A stretch of 60,000 nt of DNA from Strigamia acuminata (Eukaryota > Arthropoda > Chilopoda > Geophilomorpha > Linotaeniidae). A program made the position numbers and the translations under genes. Shown here piece after piece: positions 42,701 through 55,482 of the stretch (positions are counted from its first letter, which is position 1; each line of letters opens with the position of its first letter). The stretch is taken from the NCBI GenBank assembly GCA_949358305.1, contig OX442315.1, positions 30,780,427 through 30,840,426 of the forward strand, written 5' to 3'. Below the pieces are notes generated by a model, which saw only the letters and a list, made by a program, of their open reading frames with translations, had not been told where the DNA came from and made no database searches.

Positions 42701-45615
42701 ACAATAATCCAACACAATACAAAATTTGCATTGTTAATGCATGGCAGTCGAGCCCATCCTGCAGCAAAACCTCTGTGGGGCATTGCCAGAGCTCGTTTCA
42801 CTAGCACTTTCAGCTTCAATTCGTTTTACTCGCACATGAAAAACAACTTTCAAAATTATTGTGGGTCAATTAAGATTCTAACATACGGTTAGATTTAATC
42901 CAAAATACTTAATAGCAATTTTAAAGATCTGCAAAACAGGCGTCGTTACCGCAACATAAACCCTTGAACACATGGTAACTGTAGTCATTATTAGGAACAA
43001 AACATGCTGTACTAAAACCTTCTAATGTCGTCTTCAACTTCATGTAATATTCAGGAGAATTTTAAATCACCTTGCACTTTTCTTGTTTACATTAAGAAGC
43101 CCCACAAGGTATTTTATTTTTCCCCAAAATTGGCTGTACCAGGAAGGTTTTGCATCAGAAATACCCAGAAAAAAGCTGACTGTTAATCCAATTTCTAGCT
43201 TCTTTGTACTTCAAATTCAAAGTAATTACACTACTACTTTTTCTTGTTGTTCAATCCATTCCAATCAATTAATATGCAAAATATCTGAAGCATTAAAATT
43301 GTGATTGGAGTCAACGGGACAAAAAATCCTAACTAACAAGTAAGTAGAAACTCATTTCAAATCAAAATTTGCAACATTCTAATTTTCATAATGTTATTCA
43401 CTAAAATAATTTTTATACCCAAGTTTTATGGGAGGAATAATAAAAACAACTCATTTGCAAGATCTAATTCCACGAGCAACGAGAAACTTGTAAAATTGAC
43501 AAGTTCATTTTCAAATAGATTGTCTTTGCTCCGCGAGCTGCTTGTCTCGTTCCCTCCTTCAACCCTTTTTTACATGCACCGAAAACGGTTTGCATAATTA
43601 ATTAGACGGTAAACAGCAACTTTCAAGAGATCAATTTGCAACTAATTTAAACCATTTTTCATCCACTGCACAAATAAATCATAATTAAGTACATAATTGA
43701 TATTGTGTAATAAACTAAGAGAAAAATGCTCTAATTCGTGTAATCGTAATTCAATATCAGAAGAATTTTGTTCATCCGCTTCTGGTTGATTATCCGCTTC
43801 ATCAAGACTTCAGTACAACCCATAAAAGCCTACTAATACTCCGGTTACTGCAGTACCACCAGCTTCAATTTCAAGTCCTTCAAGAAGGTTCAGCAACCAA
43901 ATTGTAGACTCAACTAATGGGATCACTAAGAAGCAGGCAAACACTTTGGCTACCAATATGTTTTTGTACAATTTTTCAAAAAAAAAAATTAACGAAACAA
44001 AAAATTTCGTTTGATAAAAAAACTTTTCAAAATTGGATGCCCAAAGCAGAAAAAAAAAATTGTAAGCCTAAAGTTATTTGCTGAACAAAACTGATGGTTC
44101 ATCGTTGCTGAGTTTGCAACAATTCAATAAAAAAAGACGGTGCTGTCTTTTTTTTTTGAATTTAATAGAAGTTCACATACATTTCACCTTTAAAGTATAC
44201 CGTAAGTAATATTTCTGAATCGATATTTGAAAATCCAAACTGCGATACAATAAAGCCAAGAATTAGCTAAAAAGTAATGAAGTATTGTTCCAGCATTCAA
44301 TTTCCACACTAAACAACATATTTAAACTGCTTATCTCGGCCTAACTTCAAAAATGGCAGCCAATTTAGTCGCAGTGGGCATGCGCACGACATTTAAACAA
44401 CAAAACATGTTTTACTCAGAGCCGGACTTACGTATACGCAAAATAAACAGTGCAAGTATTGCAAGAGGGGCGTGAAAATGAGTTATAAACCAAATGTCAA
44501 AAGTTGACGAGACAAATAACGGATAGTGTGCCGATATTGCGAGTAAACTTGCCAGTGTGTTAGCCCAAGATTACGTGGGAATCTTCGAGAAACCGCCTCG
44601 ATGCGGCTTAAATGCAAAAACCCTAATAACCCAGAACCATTACAAACTTTTGCGTTAAAAATAAAAATGAAAATGAAAACACACAGCACCATCATAACAT
44701 ACTATCACATGCCACGAGCAATCTAAGCACTTAAGTTAATTAATCACAACAAATTACAATTTATAATTGCCAACTTTTTTCTGCATTGTTTGTGTTTACA
44801 ATTACGTACGTGAAATTGTAGCCTATGTTCTGAAAACAAATATAATTGTTTTCAGTTACAAAAAACGCAAAGACCTTGAATAGTTTGGAAAATCAATATA
44901 TTTTAGCAATCAGTAAAATAAAAATAAATCTAAACAAATATTTGTTTTGAAGCTTTCAGTGTGATAATTTAATCGTAAACAAAAACTATGAAATAAAATT
45001 GCTCGTTTTTGAATATTCAAGAACGTCCTGGGATTTAAATCGGAAACAAATAAAGGAAACACTCACACTAGATCCCAATCGAGCTGCAAAGACTGCATTT
45101 CCTTCATCATTCTGTTCACTTTCTTCCGAAAATAAGGCTCGAATTGAATATCATCTTCAAAAACTATAACTGCTCGATATTGTTCCTCGACAACCTAAAT
45201 AGAAAACTAATTTCATTCAAACGGCACAACATAAAGGAGAAAATTGGGGAAAAGAAATATAATCCCAATCCATTCAAATACCAATCAAGCACGATTGTTG
45301 TATTTACCTCTTCCCAGATTTTGTAATGACTTAAAAAACATCCAATTTCACCCATAGTTAAAGGCCTGCAAAGAAAAAAAATTGCATATTCAATTTTTTT
45401 TAACGTAAATTTAAAATAAAAATAAAAATTTTCTTCTTTTGTAAAAGTTTGATAATAATCAGCGCGACTAAGAACTTTCTTAATCATCATTTCCAATCAA
45501 AAGATGTTTAATTTTTAATTTAAAAAGTTAATGACCAAACCTTTTATGATATGGATCTTCATATTGTGGAAGCATGTGGATTCCCTTAGATTTCAGAAAA
45601 GTTTCATTCAGTGTT
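39725..45615 (-). CDS. COLGALT1: Procollagen galactosyltransferase (GT25), last five exons, 5' part missing
   Basis: Exons 45615-45541, 45365-45308, 45194-45067, 40638-40435 and 39869-39725 join in phase into about 203 residues: the C-terminal third of COLGALT1/2 (human about 622). This ER-lumen enzyme adds galactose to hydroxylysine of procollagen. Visible GT25 motifs: [30 protein letters not shown], the acidic metal-site-like [57 protein letters not shown] and [15 protein letters not shown]. The protein stops soon after, with HTEL at its very end, a KDEL-like ER-retrieval signal where human COLGALT1 ends RDEL. The tail before it is much shorter than in human. One intron is 4.4 kb. The first exon seen starts in phase 2, so more coding exons must lie upstream; none were found up to 60 kb. 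Whether it is the ortholog of COLGALT1, COLGALT2 or of their ancestor is not decided. Confidence 0.92.
39870..40434 (-). other. COLGALT last intron
   Basis: A 565-bp A+T-rich intron with no internal feature recognised. Confidence 0.8.
40639..45066 (-). other. COLGALT 4.4-kb intron
   Basis: A long intron, mostly A+T-rich and without recognisable transposon ends. Its one notable content is the minus-strand open frame at 43642-44067, listed separately. Another GC-richer spot near 42690-42800 has no coding logic. Confidence 0.75.
43642..44067 (-). pseudogene. Unrecognised membrane-protein-like frame with one internal TGA
   Basis: An open frame of about 140 codons on the minus strand, inside the COLGALT 4.4-kb intron, is interrupted only by TGA at 43810-43812. 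Before the TGA are two hydrophobic segments ([19 protein letters not shown] and [17 protein letters not shown]). After it comes an acidic loop ([18 protein letters not shown]) and a helical tail ending [12 protein letters not shown]-stop. Upstream the frame enters poly-T codons and has no ATG. A processed or decayed gene copy is the simplest reading. A chance frame is possible, since several near-open frames are expected by chance in 60 kb. TGA as a sense codon or selenocysteine is not supported. Confidence 0.3.
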
Positions 45616-47579
45616 CTGCAAAAAAAGAAGAAGAAAAAATTAACGATTAAAAGAAAAAAATTAAAAACTTCAATCAAAGCAATTTTGTTTTGACTGAAAT
45701 TCCCCATTAGCTGGCAAAATTTATTTTTTTAAAGGCGAAAGAAATTCGCAAATCATTAGCCATCTCTACGCAACTTTTCCAAACGACATCAAACAACACC
45801 CTCGCTCTATTGAGTTTATTAAAAATTTTCTTATCTATGTCAAGGGTCCGCGACTAAATTAAACAACGTTTTAGAAAAACAAACGGGTTTGAAGGTGAAA
45901 TATCTAATTTCATCAGAAAGTAAAAGGAAACAGAGCTGAAAAACAAAAAAAAGAGGAAAGAAGAGAAGCAATTAGAGCATCGACGACATAAAAGGTTACG
46001 AGTACATCCAATTGAATGTGGTGTGTGTACTTACTGAACGTATCTTCTTTTTTAATTGAATTATTTCTCTAATAAAAACGGTGGCAAAGCGTAATTGATT
46101 TTAAAATGTTTTCTTTTGTGTACAGTTGTGTACAGTTCTGAGTGATTTTGCTTTAAATTTAAATATATTTTTCGCTTATTTTTGTTTGTTACGGAGTATT
46201 ATTTTTTTTTTAACTTTTTATTTTACCATAGTAATCAATGGCTCGATTGTGGGAGTGTTCATCAGGTTTCAATGCAAACAGTAATTTAAAAGAAAATTCA
46301 AAAATCATTCTCACGTCTAATATATCAGAAAATTGTCCAATAAGTAGTCTTCTGTTACTTTACCATGATTGATTTTTTGTTTTAAAGTTATTTAATGTCA
46401 ATATTTTCTAGAGTCATTTGTTGATTTTGTGCATGGATTTTGCGCATGGATGATATAAAGTAACAACTTGGGGACATATCCGATTACAACAAGTATATTT
46501 TAATTAAAATATGTTTCAATTTCAACTACTCAATATTCAAACCAGTTATCAAAATATTTCAGAAAATATCCAACAGTTGAGACTTCTTTACTTCCGCAAA
46601 TGTGTTCTATGGAAGTAAATCCAATTCAAAGCAAAAAAAAAAAGAAGTTAGAAAACCATTCTCCCAAAATTGAATTGCTGTGCAGTGAAGTTCAAACTAT
46701 CTGTGCAGTGAAAGTGACATATACCAAAATATTATCAACAATAATAATTTATGTGATTATGAATGCAAAAAACACGTCTCGGTGAAACAAAACTATAAGA
46801 AATTATCACAAAAAGCGATGGATACGAATATAATTGAGGTAATAAAACCCATGACAAAAATACTGGGCATTCTCAAAACTATGCCATCAAATTGGTTCAA
46901 TTTCCTGATCCAAAACCTCAAACTGCTGACCAATCAGTTGCCACAGCAACACAAATAACTGGACGACCGATTAACGCCTGTCAGCGACAATGTCAGAAAA
47001 TACAAAGTCATTTGTTTGCTTATCTGGAATGATTTGAACAAATCATGTGGGAAATCAGGAAGAAGTGAATACAAATCCTCAATTTGCGTCTCAAATTCAT
47101 TAATGAACCTCGTCACAACTACCAACTAATTGCTTTAGTGACCTTCAATTGGTCACTCGGTCACTTGTTAACCGATCAATTCAAAAAAAAAAATCGAAAC
47201 TTGCTCTCATCCATTTTACTTGATTTTTACTTCTACCCTCACGCACTAACATTGTAAATGTTTATTCGCATCAACGAGCAATTTGCTTCCTAAGCCTGGC
47301 TTCCTGAAAAACGACAATTTATGGCAAATTACCCGAATTTATCAGAGCAAAGAACGAACCAATCCAGAAAAAAGAAGAAATAAATTGAATTGATCAAAGT
47401 AAAATTGTAAATTATTTATTTATTTATTTAATTATTTACTAATTAGAGTATAATTACGATTTCGCTTCATGAGTGTCGCTTAATCCTAATCTTCTTCTAA
47501 AAACGAAACATTTATTAGCCGTTTACTATATTTACTATTAACTGTAATTAAAATTAAAACAAAATGAAGAACAAATCCC
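45616..47579. other. Upstream COLGALT sequence (intron or 5' region)
   Basis: A+T-rich. A minus-strand GTAAGT at about 46034 was tested as a donor for the missing upstream COLGALT exon. The frame needed runs into TAA, so it was not accepted. No exon was found. Confidence 0.45.
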
Positions 47580-47801
47580 TCAGTCTTAACCGACCCGCGT
47601 AATTTTCTTTGCCCCAATCAGAAGGCTGCGCTCGGTGGTGCAGCCAATAGTGATGAAGACTCAGAGTCAATGGATCAGCTCTCTTTTACTTTCCATCTCC
47701 TCATCACCCGCGGCTGAGCAACGCCGCGTTCACCTGCTGCACATTTGAGGCAGACCTCGCTCTGTTTGATTCACTCGAGCAAAATGGAAGGGTAAACCCA
47801 G
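47580..47801 (+). promoter_or_regulatory. GC-rich block with strong plus-strand donor: candidate 5' noncoding exon/promoter
   Basis: A block far richer in G, C and CpG than anything around it (GGCTGCGCTCGGTGGTGCAG; ACCCGCGGCTGAGCAACGCC). It ends at an ideal donor, CCCAG/GTAAGAAAA (47801/47802), after a short ATGGAAGGGTAA frame. It looks like a promoter plus untranslated first exon of a plus-strand gene whose coding exons would lie to the right. No coding exon was confirmed. Confidence 0.4.
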
Positions 47802-50447
47802 GTAAGAAAATATTTTTTTATGAAATTGGCCAATTTCTAAAACCAAATACAATTATCCAAAAAACAAAACTAAAATTAAAAAAAATTTTATTTTTTATTT
47901 TTAAGTTTAATTTGAATCGAATTACTTCCCTAAAAGTTTGTTATGGTGTCATTAATTCCGTAATATTTTTGCAACAAAACAAATTTAAAAAAAAAATAAT
48001 TTCATCAACAAATTATTTAAGTTTCCAATGCGCTTTTTACCACAACAAGTATTTAATTATTATTTACACTGCCAAGTAAACAAAATCTACTCAACCATAC
48101 ACTCCACAACTCATCTTATCAAGGATTTAGGCAGCCACAACTCACCCATGACAAGAGTCCAGATTAACCACACAGAGTTGCCTTGGTAACAATACAAAAC
48201 CAACCGTGACTTCTATCATCCCGAAAACTTATTTAATTTAATTAATTTAATTTTTTTTCAAGTCAACAATAATCACATTCACTCTCTTGTTAACAGCCAT
48301 AATTATCACATTGGCTTCGCAACTCGTGTAAGGTCTCATGTAGCATTGGCGCCACACGTTCAATGCAACGGTCAGACGAACACGAGTCTGAGAAACATTT
48401 GCATTTGTCTCACCTTTTTCTCGTTTTTAACATTTTGTGACGCCAGAATGTAAACAAATTGCTGAAAACATTGAAACAGACAAGTAACGTTGCAACTATT
48501 TTAGTTTTTTAAATTATTGCAGCCTCTTCGACCCAAATGATGTCTTTTAGTCGTCATTCTTCTACTTATTCGTGCTCGTGCCTGTGAATAAACGGTCGCA
48601 TTGTCACCAAAATTAAATAAGAATAAAACCGAGGTTTCAAGGGTAAAAGACTTTCCGAAATTCTAGAAGGAATTTGATAAATTTCAGCGCCTTGTTTGGG
48701 TTAAATGAGAAAAATGGCAGATTTACTACTTCCAGTGTGTTAGTTAATTGCCCGAGATGTACTGCTCTTTTCGACTGATTTATTGTCACTTCGAGCTTCA
48801 AATATCTTATCCCAAATCATTAGTAAAGTGGGGAGAGCATTGCTACCCACCAAATTTAATCCCGACCCTTAGAATCACAAAAACCTTACATTATACAGGT
48901 CAAAACAGCGTAGAAATCTCCTCCTCAAATGGTCTATAAAATGTTATCACGCTTGTTTTACCATACGGATTATGGACAAATCTCGAGTATTGCAGGGCAG
49001 GTTGCGTAGCAAATTCAGCGATTTAAATGTAAGTTGTAAAAACGACATGATGTGTTTCAGTTATTTTACAACCACTGTATAGATTTCATACATGACGGTA
49101 CACATATAACTGTATAGAATTTTGTTTTTCCTCATTGTCAAATCAGGTTGTACCAAATTTTGTAAAACAAATGACAAGCCCTGACTGCTGCGTTTGCGCT
49201 TAATCGTTTTGTGATAATGGTGGCCTTTTCAAGTTCGCTTCAATGCGTCGGCATTTCGGCAATCATTCCGCTTGGTTTTTCAAGTGGTTGCAATAAGAGT
49301 ACCGTTGTGTTTAATCATTTACCCGAAGGAAATAGAAAAATGTGTTGAATTCTTATGTTGAGAAAGTTTATAGAAAGAAGTCAGAGATTAATCGATATTT
49401 CTTTCTAAATAATTATTTATTTATCGTTTATAGTACGGTCAGAAAGTAATAAAATGACCAGAATTGCGACATTTCTATTCATTTCAATAAAAATCGATTT
49501 TTAAATCTTGGACGTGATGATCAATCATTTCCAAACATACGGCATCTTATTTGCAACTGAGATAGCCATAACATAAAGAAAAATCGATTTTAGCGTTTTT
49601 CTCATATAAAAAAAAAATTAGAAATTTTTACCACAATTCTAGGAAAATATCTTGTTACTGATGGTTTGCTTATTGCAATAGATAAACATCGTAGTGATCA
49701 AAGCAACATTTGCTGCACGCTTATAGTTCTTCCTAGGAGTAACAAATTTCTTTTAATATATAAAAAAAAAAATGTGTGCTTAAGACCCCACAGTAGAAAT
49801 GAAAGTTTTCAATTCTAAGTTGTTTATTATTCGTAAGACATTTCAAAAACCCTACCAAATAGTGTGAAACCTAAGGCTTAGCTCATCAACCCTCGCTGTC
49901 ACTTAACAGTCTTCTAATTCCCTAGAACTTTGAAAACTTATATTACATTGTATATAATTGAAAAATAAATAATTCAATGTTTCTTCGTCCTTTTTATTTT
50001 TTTTAAGACTATCTCTTTAAAATTATGTTTAGAAAAGCTAGATCTTGTTTTCACTCTTATAAAAATAAACCAAAAATTATATTTCGATGCCATAAGTTTT
50101 CAAGATATGGTTATTTAGATGTAGCGAAGCTAAAAGCACACGATTTTCTTTGGTCAAATGCCAAGAAAAACCAAGTGCGGTGCCTTAAATATGTTCTGTT
50201 CTGTTACATCCTTTCTTCATCTTTACTCTTTCAATGCGATATGCAGTGAAGCCCTCTCATTTAGCGTTTTGTGTGTACAGCTGAATAATTTTGCACTCGA
50301 ACATTCTCGATTTTATCTCGTTTTTCCCTCCTTCATTGTGACTTCAAAATTCAATTTAAACTTTTTACGATTATATTGTATTGAGCTATTGAAACATGCG
50401 TAACAGAATTCAATCCCTTTAAAAGCTTGATGTCTGTTGTTTAATGA
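47802..50447. other. A+T-rich spacer
   Basis: No gene was recognised. A 41-codon plus frame beginning MVAFSSSLQCVGISAIIP (about 49220) lies in a slightly GC-richer patch and is not supported by splice sites or poly(A) logic. Confidence 0.35.
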
Positions 50448-50515
50448 GGTACTGGCGTAGTCGTTAGTGCACCTGTCCAACACTTACAGAGACAACAGGC
50501 GGTTCGATTCACATT
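50448..50515 (+). repeat. tRNA-like unit, second SINE-type head
   Basis: It carries an A-box-like GGCGTAGTCGTTAGTGC and a B box GGCGGTTCGATTC about 35 bases apart, the internal Pol III promoter layout of tRNAs. Stems do not pair well enough for a tRNA. The sequence differs from the unit at 11.2 kb, so it belongs to another family. Confidence 0.5.
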
Positions 50516-52134
50516 CTTAAATTCCTTTGGAGAGCCCATGGAGAGCCATGACTGTTGTGTTTTTCAGCCAAGTGAATGACTCATGCAGAATGGATATCAT
50601 TTACCACGTTACACCGCTACAACGCAACATGCACACAGTTGATGGTGTTGTTGTTTTAATTGTTTTTATTAGCTTAACCTCCACACGCCTCCGTTATTTT
50701 GCTAAAATTAATTTGCATACATGCATGTCAATTTCACATGTTTTAATAAATTAAAACAACACAACACACCACAGGAAACAAAACATGCTTCGCGGCAATT
50801 GGTACAACCATTTCCTTTTTATTTTCATTAAAAGTTGATGCGTACATGTACATATTGCATATCTCATGGATTTCCGCCACTTGTTTTTCAACTTTTACAT
50901 GTTGACATTGGTATCACAAAAGTTTCAAATATTCTTTCTTATCAAGTCCCTTCAGAACAATTTATAAGAACTGTAACATATAACTTGTATGATTCATTTA
51001 AACATCACGAACGAAAATAAATCTTAACGCAGCTTGCATCTAATATGATAAACTTTCTTTGTTTACCTTCGCAACAAAAGGAAAATAATATTAAAACAGA
51101 AATCTTGTTTACAAATTATAATTACAAAATCTCGTCCTAAAATAAGCACTTCTTTCTTCATTCATAACAATTTTGTTTATATTTCTATAAACTTTTCTCC
51201 AACACTACCGCGATAATCAATAAAGATAAGAATGTCATGACTATTAAAAGATTATTTTGAATATCAAAATATTATTTTAAACACACTATATCTACTAGAG
51301 GCAAAATTTATTTTAAAGTCATTACTGTCATCATACTGCATAAATACACATAATCATCATAAATATTGATTTAGTTGAAATTCTTATGGTTTTACGACAA
51401 ATGTTTCTGCAAATACACTTTACTGAGTATACACAATATACCCTATTTGTTCTGTGCTTAAGTACGGTATACCAACAAGGAAAAAACTTGTTTTTCAAAA
51501 ACTCACCAAGCCATCAACTAAAATCCAAAATAATTAAATCCCAAAAACAATTAATTTGTTCAACTCGGATCGATAACAATTTGAGAAGGTAATCACCAAC
51601 TTATCCACATTTACTGCTGCACTCTTCTGGACGGTGAACAAGATGGAAAGAAGGAAACAGATATCGTAAAACATTAATTAGAAACCATAAAAGATAATTT
51701 AACCAGCCACAAGCTAAAACGTATTCAATAACAACCACAAATGCATCGAATACAGACAAATCAAATGCAGCGTAACAACTCAGTGTAGTCTCTTGTGTGA
51801 CATCTTTGGTCACTGGATTGGGTCTTTAGAGTGCTGTAATATGTCTCACAACCATGACGTCCCATGGGGATCCAGCACTTGAAACAGATCAATGATACTT
51901 CTAACTTTCAATGTTCCCAATTGGATCGCCAATCATAATTCTCCGTTGACAATTTAATAAAAAAACAACATGAGTAGCAAAGGCTAAGTACCGTAATCCT
52001 ACACGCACCGTTTTCTACAGTTAATAACTCAGCACCTTCCCGTACGAATATAATTAAAATTTAGAATAAGACAAAACCAGTTTCCTCCAGACCGCTCATT
52101 TTGTCGCCAACAGCCCTAACATCTCGAGATCAAT
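50516..52134. other. A+T-rich spacer
   Basis: No coding or repeat feature was supported. Confidence 0.35.
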
Positions 52135-52153
52135 ATGTCACAAGGAGTTAATG
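52135..52153 (+). CDS. Possible short first coding exon
   Basis: ATG in the context ATCAATATGTCA opens MSQGVN followed after one more base by a strong donor, G/GTGAGTTCG, phase 1. Short first coding exons like this are common in insects (HMCES here has a 20-nt one). No downstream partner was found in the window. Support is weak. Confidence 0.2.
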
Positions 52154-54717
52154 GTGAGTTCGTAGCACGCACCCCCCTAAGGTCAAGTTAATTTTCGTAC
52201 AAGTTACGGTTAGGTTTCATTCATTTCCTTAATACAAGCCGGCAAAGTTCGCGGTGCAATAATAACGAATGAAAGTAGAAAACGAACGCCAAATAAATAA
52301 ATATTTTGAAGAAAAAAAAAACATCATCAAAGAATTTCATTTCTTTGGAAACATACCATCAAGACTTGTTCTGGTGTACTTACTATCTCCACAAGCAGCT
52401 CTCGTTTTTCACCCCCGACAAAATAAAAGAAATCCACAGTTGAAAACAAGTTTTAATATTAAAAAAAAGGTCCAATTTTGTCAAATGTTGTTCCCGCAAT
52501 TTTTTTACGGTCATAATGGAAGGCTGTGTGTCTTTAGAAAATTGCAGTCTTTTTAAAATAAATATAAATGGAAAAGTCTGTAAATAGAACCCAAGGTATA
52601 ATGAAAACTCGATATTCATGAAAACGTTAAAGTGATTTACTTTGCTTTAAAATCACTCACGAGGTAAACAATTAAAAGTCTTTGATTCTCCTTCAAATAT
52701 TCCTAGAAATTGGTGCAACCAATCCTTTTGTTTAAATAATTTTCAACTTCAAGAAGTATGGGAAAAATGTCATAACATTTCTTCCAAAGCACAGATTTGC
52801 ATTCATATATTTGCTTGTTTCCATGACGCTGAGTTGCTCACAAGAGCTTCAAATTCAAACGGACTATGCCATGTGAACACATTAAAACCTAAGAGAGCAC
52901 GCTGCGAACACAAACTCATCAATCTTTTACTTAGAAACAGTGTATTGTACGAAGATGAACAGTTGCAATTCATAGAACTAAACTTGACTGGAAGTTTTAA
53001 TAGAATAACAAAGTACCAAATAAATTTATGGACTAAACAAAAATTATTATTTCTGTCCACAGTTTTCCAATTTTTGAGAAAACTATTGTTTCAATATCAA
53101 AACACTGACCCAGAAAGAATGTTTTGCTATTCTATAAACAATTCCTACTAAACAAAAGAATTCTTTTCCCAAATAATTTATTCCATTAAACTCGGCATTG
53201 AAATTTGCATTAATTATTCTCAATTTCTAATTTTAATAAGTAAAGAGCAGAAAGAGCATTTCCAGAACTTCTCATAAGAAATACATCATTTTGATGAATG
53301 AAACTTTACAACTCTCTGGCAGTTGGACATCCGACATAAATTAATAAATCAGTTTAAGACATACGTCGACTTACTTCGAACATCAGCTTGTGCAAAATGA
53401 AATGATGTCACTCTTGACAGTGCCCCACCTCACAACTCTCAAACTATATTTTCTACTTATTCTTTTTCCATTGTTATATGCACCAAAACTTAGAAAATTT
53501 CTATTTTTATCCTTCAATGTCGGCTTTTCCCATTTTGACATCCAAAGATCTGACCAGAAATGCAATGCTGTTAAATCCAATTCTGATTTTTAAAGTATAG
53601 TCAAGTTACGCCGTACCTTTTTTTAAATTTTTAATTAGTACACTAATTACTTCAAGTAGGTACCTCGGTTCTCTAAAATTTCCGAGCAATTAATCCAATT
53701 ATTACACACTTTTGTTTCGTTTAAACTTACAAATGTCAGTAACGCTTTTACCATTACTATCATCTAAGAAAATGTAAATTTGTCTTTGACCTTTCCGAGA
53801 GACAATTAATTAAACACCATAAAAGAAACTAATTCTCATCCCCACTTTATCCACTTAATTAAAACTCTTTCATCTATAAATTAAAAGATAATCCAATTAC
53901 GACACTTCATACACCCTAAATATTCCATCTTTACATCATTTTCTTTTAAAACTTCTTTTCCCAATACTAGAATCTCAACTTTTGCAAGAAATTCGTGTAA
54001 ACTTTTCATTTTATTTCACTTTCCACAGAATAGTAAACAAATTTGTCAATATAAACTCTGCCAATGAAGTTGCCCCAACTTAAAGCTAGGTAACCAACAT
54101 TTAATAATAATGAACTGATTGTATTAGCCCTACAACAACAAATATGTTGTTTGTCACATAAGCAAGCATGTGGACAAATTAAAATAAAGGCGATGACAGA
54201 TGACAAGTATTGTCACGTAGTCGCACTGCATGAATTTTAAGTTTAATGATTAAATGATATGACAACTGACACTTTACACGAATATTGTGTTCGGTGTCAG
54301 TTTACAACATGTAAATATCATGTTTTCATAATGTTTAAAAGTAATTAAACCCATAAATTCATGCAGTGTAGCGAGCCAACAGCCAATCCAGCTGCGTCCC
54401 TTATTTAGGTCATCATACAGTCGTGAATATCAAATGAGTATCTCCTTGACAGCCATTTTGAATTCTTCTGAAGTGTTGTTTATGAGCTCGGATTTCGAAT
54501 TTTTCCACTCAAACTCTTTTTATTGTCATGCGAAAGGCCTAATTCGAAAACTTGATGGCTCAAACACAGCAAGTGCATGGCATCCATGTTATTTTCCTCA
54601 TGTGGCATTGAAATGCAGTGTAAAGGTCACTACCACTAGTGTACTAACCACACACACATCTACAAGAATATTTACTCTTCGCTTACACTAACTATGTAAT
54701 TAGACAAGCCAAATATA
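52154..54717. other. A+T-rich spacer
   Basis: A 105-codon plus frame at 52834-53151 has no signal, domain or splice logic. Nothing else was recognised. Confidence 0.35.
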
Positions 54718-55482
54718 CAGGGTGTCCTAAAAGTCTGTACCCCTCCAAATATTTCCTGAGCAATTGCATCTAGGCCAACTTTGATGAGGCGATCGTATAG
54801 GAAGTTGGGTGAGAGCAATCCAATGAAGTCATCAAATTTGACCTTGAAGGTCATTTTCAAGGTCATTCACTTGCTAACTTCTAAACCAATCAGGTTAGAG
54901 CAAAAAAGTCAATTACAAAGTTGTAGAGCACCATCAAATTAGTACTATCCAATTGATGTTCGTCATCTTAAGTGAAATGTTTTCTTTTGAAAAAGGAGAC
55001 AAATCAGCTGAAATAAAGCCAGCCATTGTGACAAAACTTAAATTGCTATTAGAAAAATACTGAATTACTTAAATAAACGTATTCAAATGTGCATTATTAT
55101 GCAAGTAAACAAGAAAAACCACTGCCTTTTTTTAATGCCTCAATAATTATTTTATCTCAAGAATAAAAAATTTCATTTTGCTGATTTTTTTCCTGATTTG
55201 CCTCCTTTTTAAAAAGAAAACATTTCTCTTAAGATGTCGAACATCAATTGGATAGTACTAATTTGATGGTGCTCTACAACTTTGTAATTGACTTTTTTGC
55301 TCTAACCTGATTGGTTTAGAAGTTAGCAAGTGAATGACCTTGAAAATGGCCTTCAAGGTCAAATTTGATAACTTCATTGGATTGCTCTCACCCAACTTCC
55401 TATACGATCGCTTCATCAAAATTGGCCTAGATGCAATTGCTCAGGAAATATTTGGAGGGGTACAGACTTTTAGGACACCCTG
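54718..55482. mobile_element. Foldback (long-inverted-repeat) element, 765 bp
   Basis: It begins CAGGGTGTCCTAAAAGTCTG and ends with the complement, TTTAGGACACCCTG. It is flanked by TA on both sides inside TATA. The two arms are about 290 bp each (54718-55010 and 55195-55482), nearly complementary with scattered mismatches, around a 190-bp A+T-rich spacer. The TIR start is of the CAGGGTGTCC type common in insect DNA transposons. TA flanks suggest a Tc1/mariner-like transposase acting in trans. Transcribed, it would form a long hairpin. The two mirrored open frames over the arms (one per strand) are best seen as a by-product of the inverted repeat. Confidence 0.9.

Noticed and set aside
43810-43812. 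TGA as selenocysteine or as Trp in an endosymbiont (Spiroplasma-type) gene
   Set aside because: No SECIS-like structure was seen, the locus lies in a spliced eukaryotic gene, and neighbouring genes use the standard code.
46000-46100. Minus-strand GTAAGT near 46034 as donor of the missing upstream COLGALT exon
   Set aside because: The required phase-2 frame meets TAA within the only AG-bounded exon.
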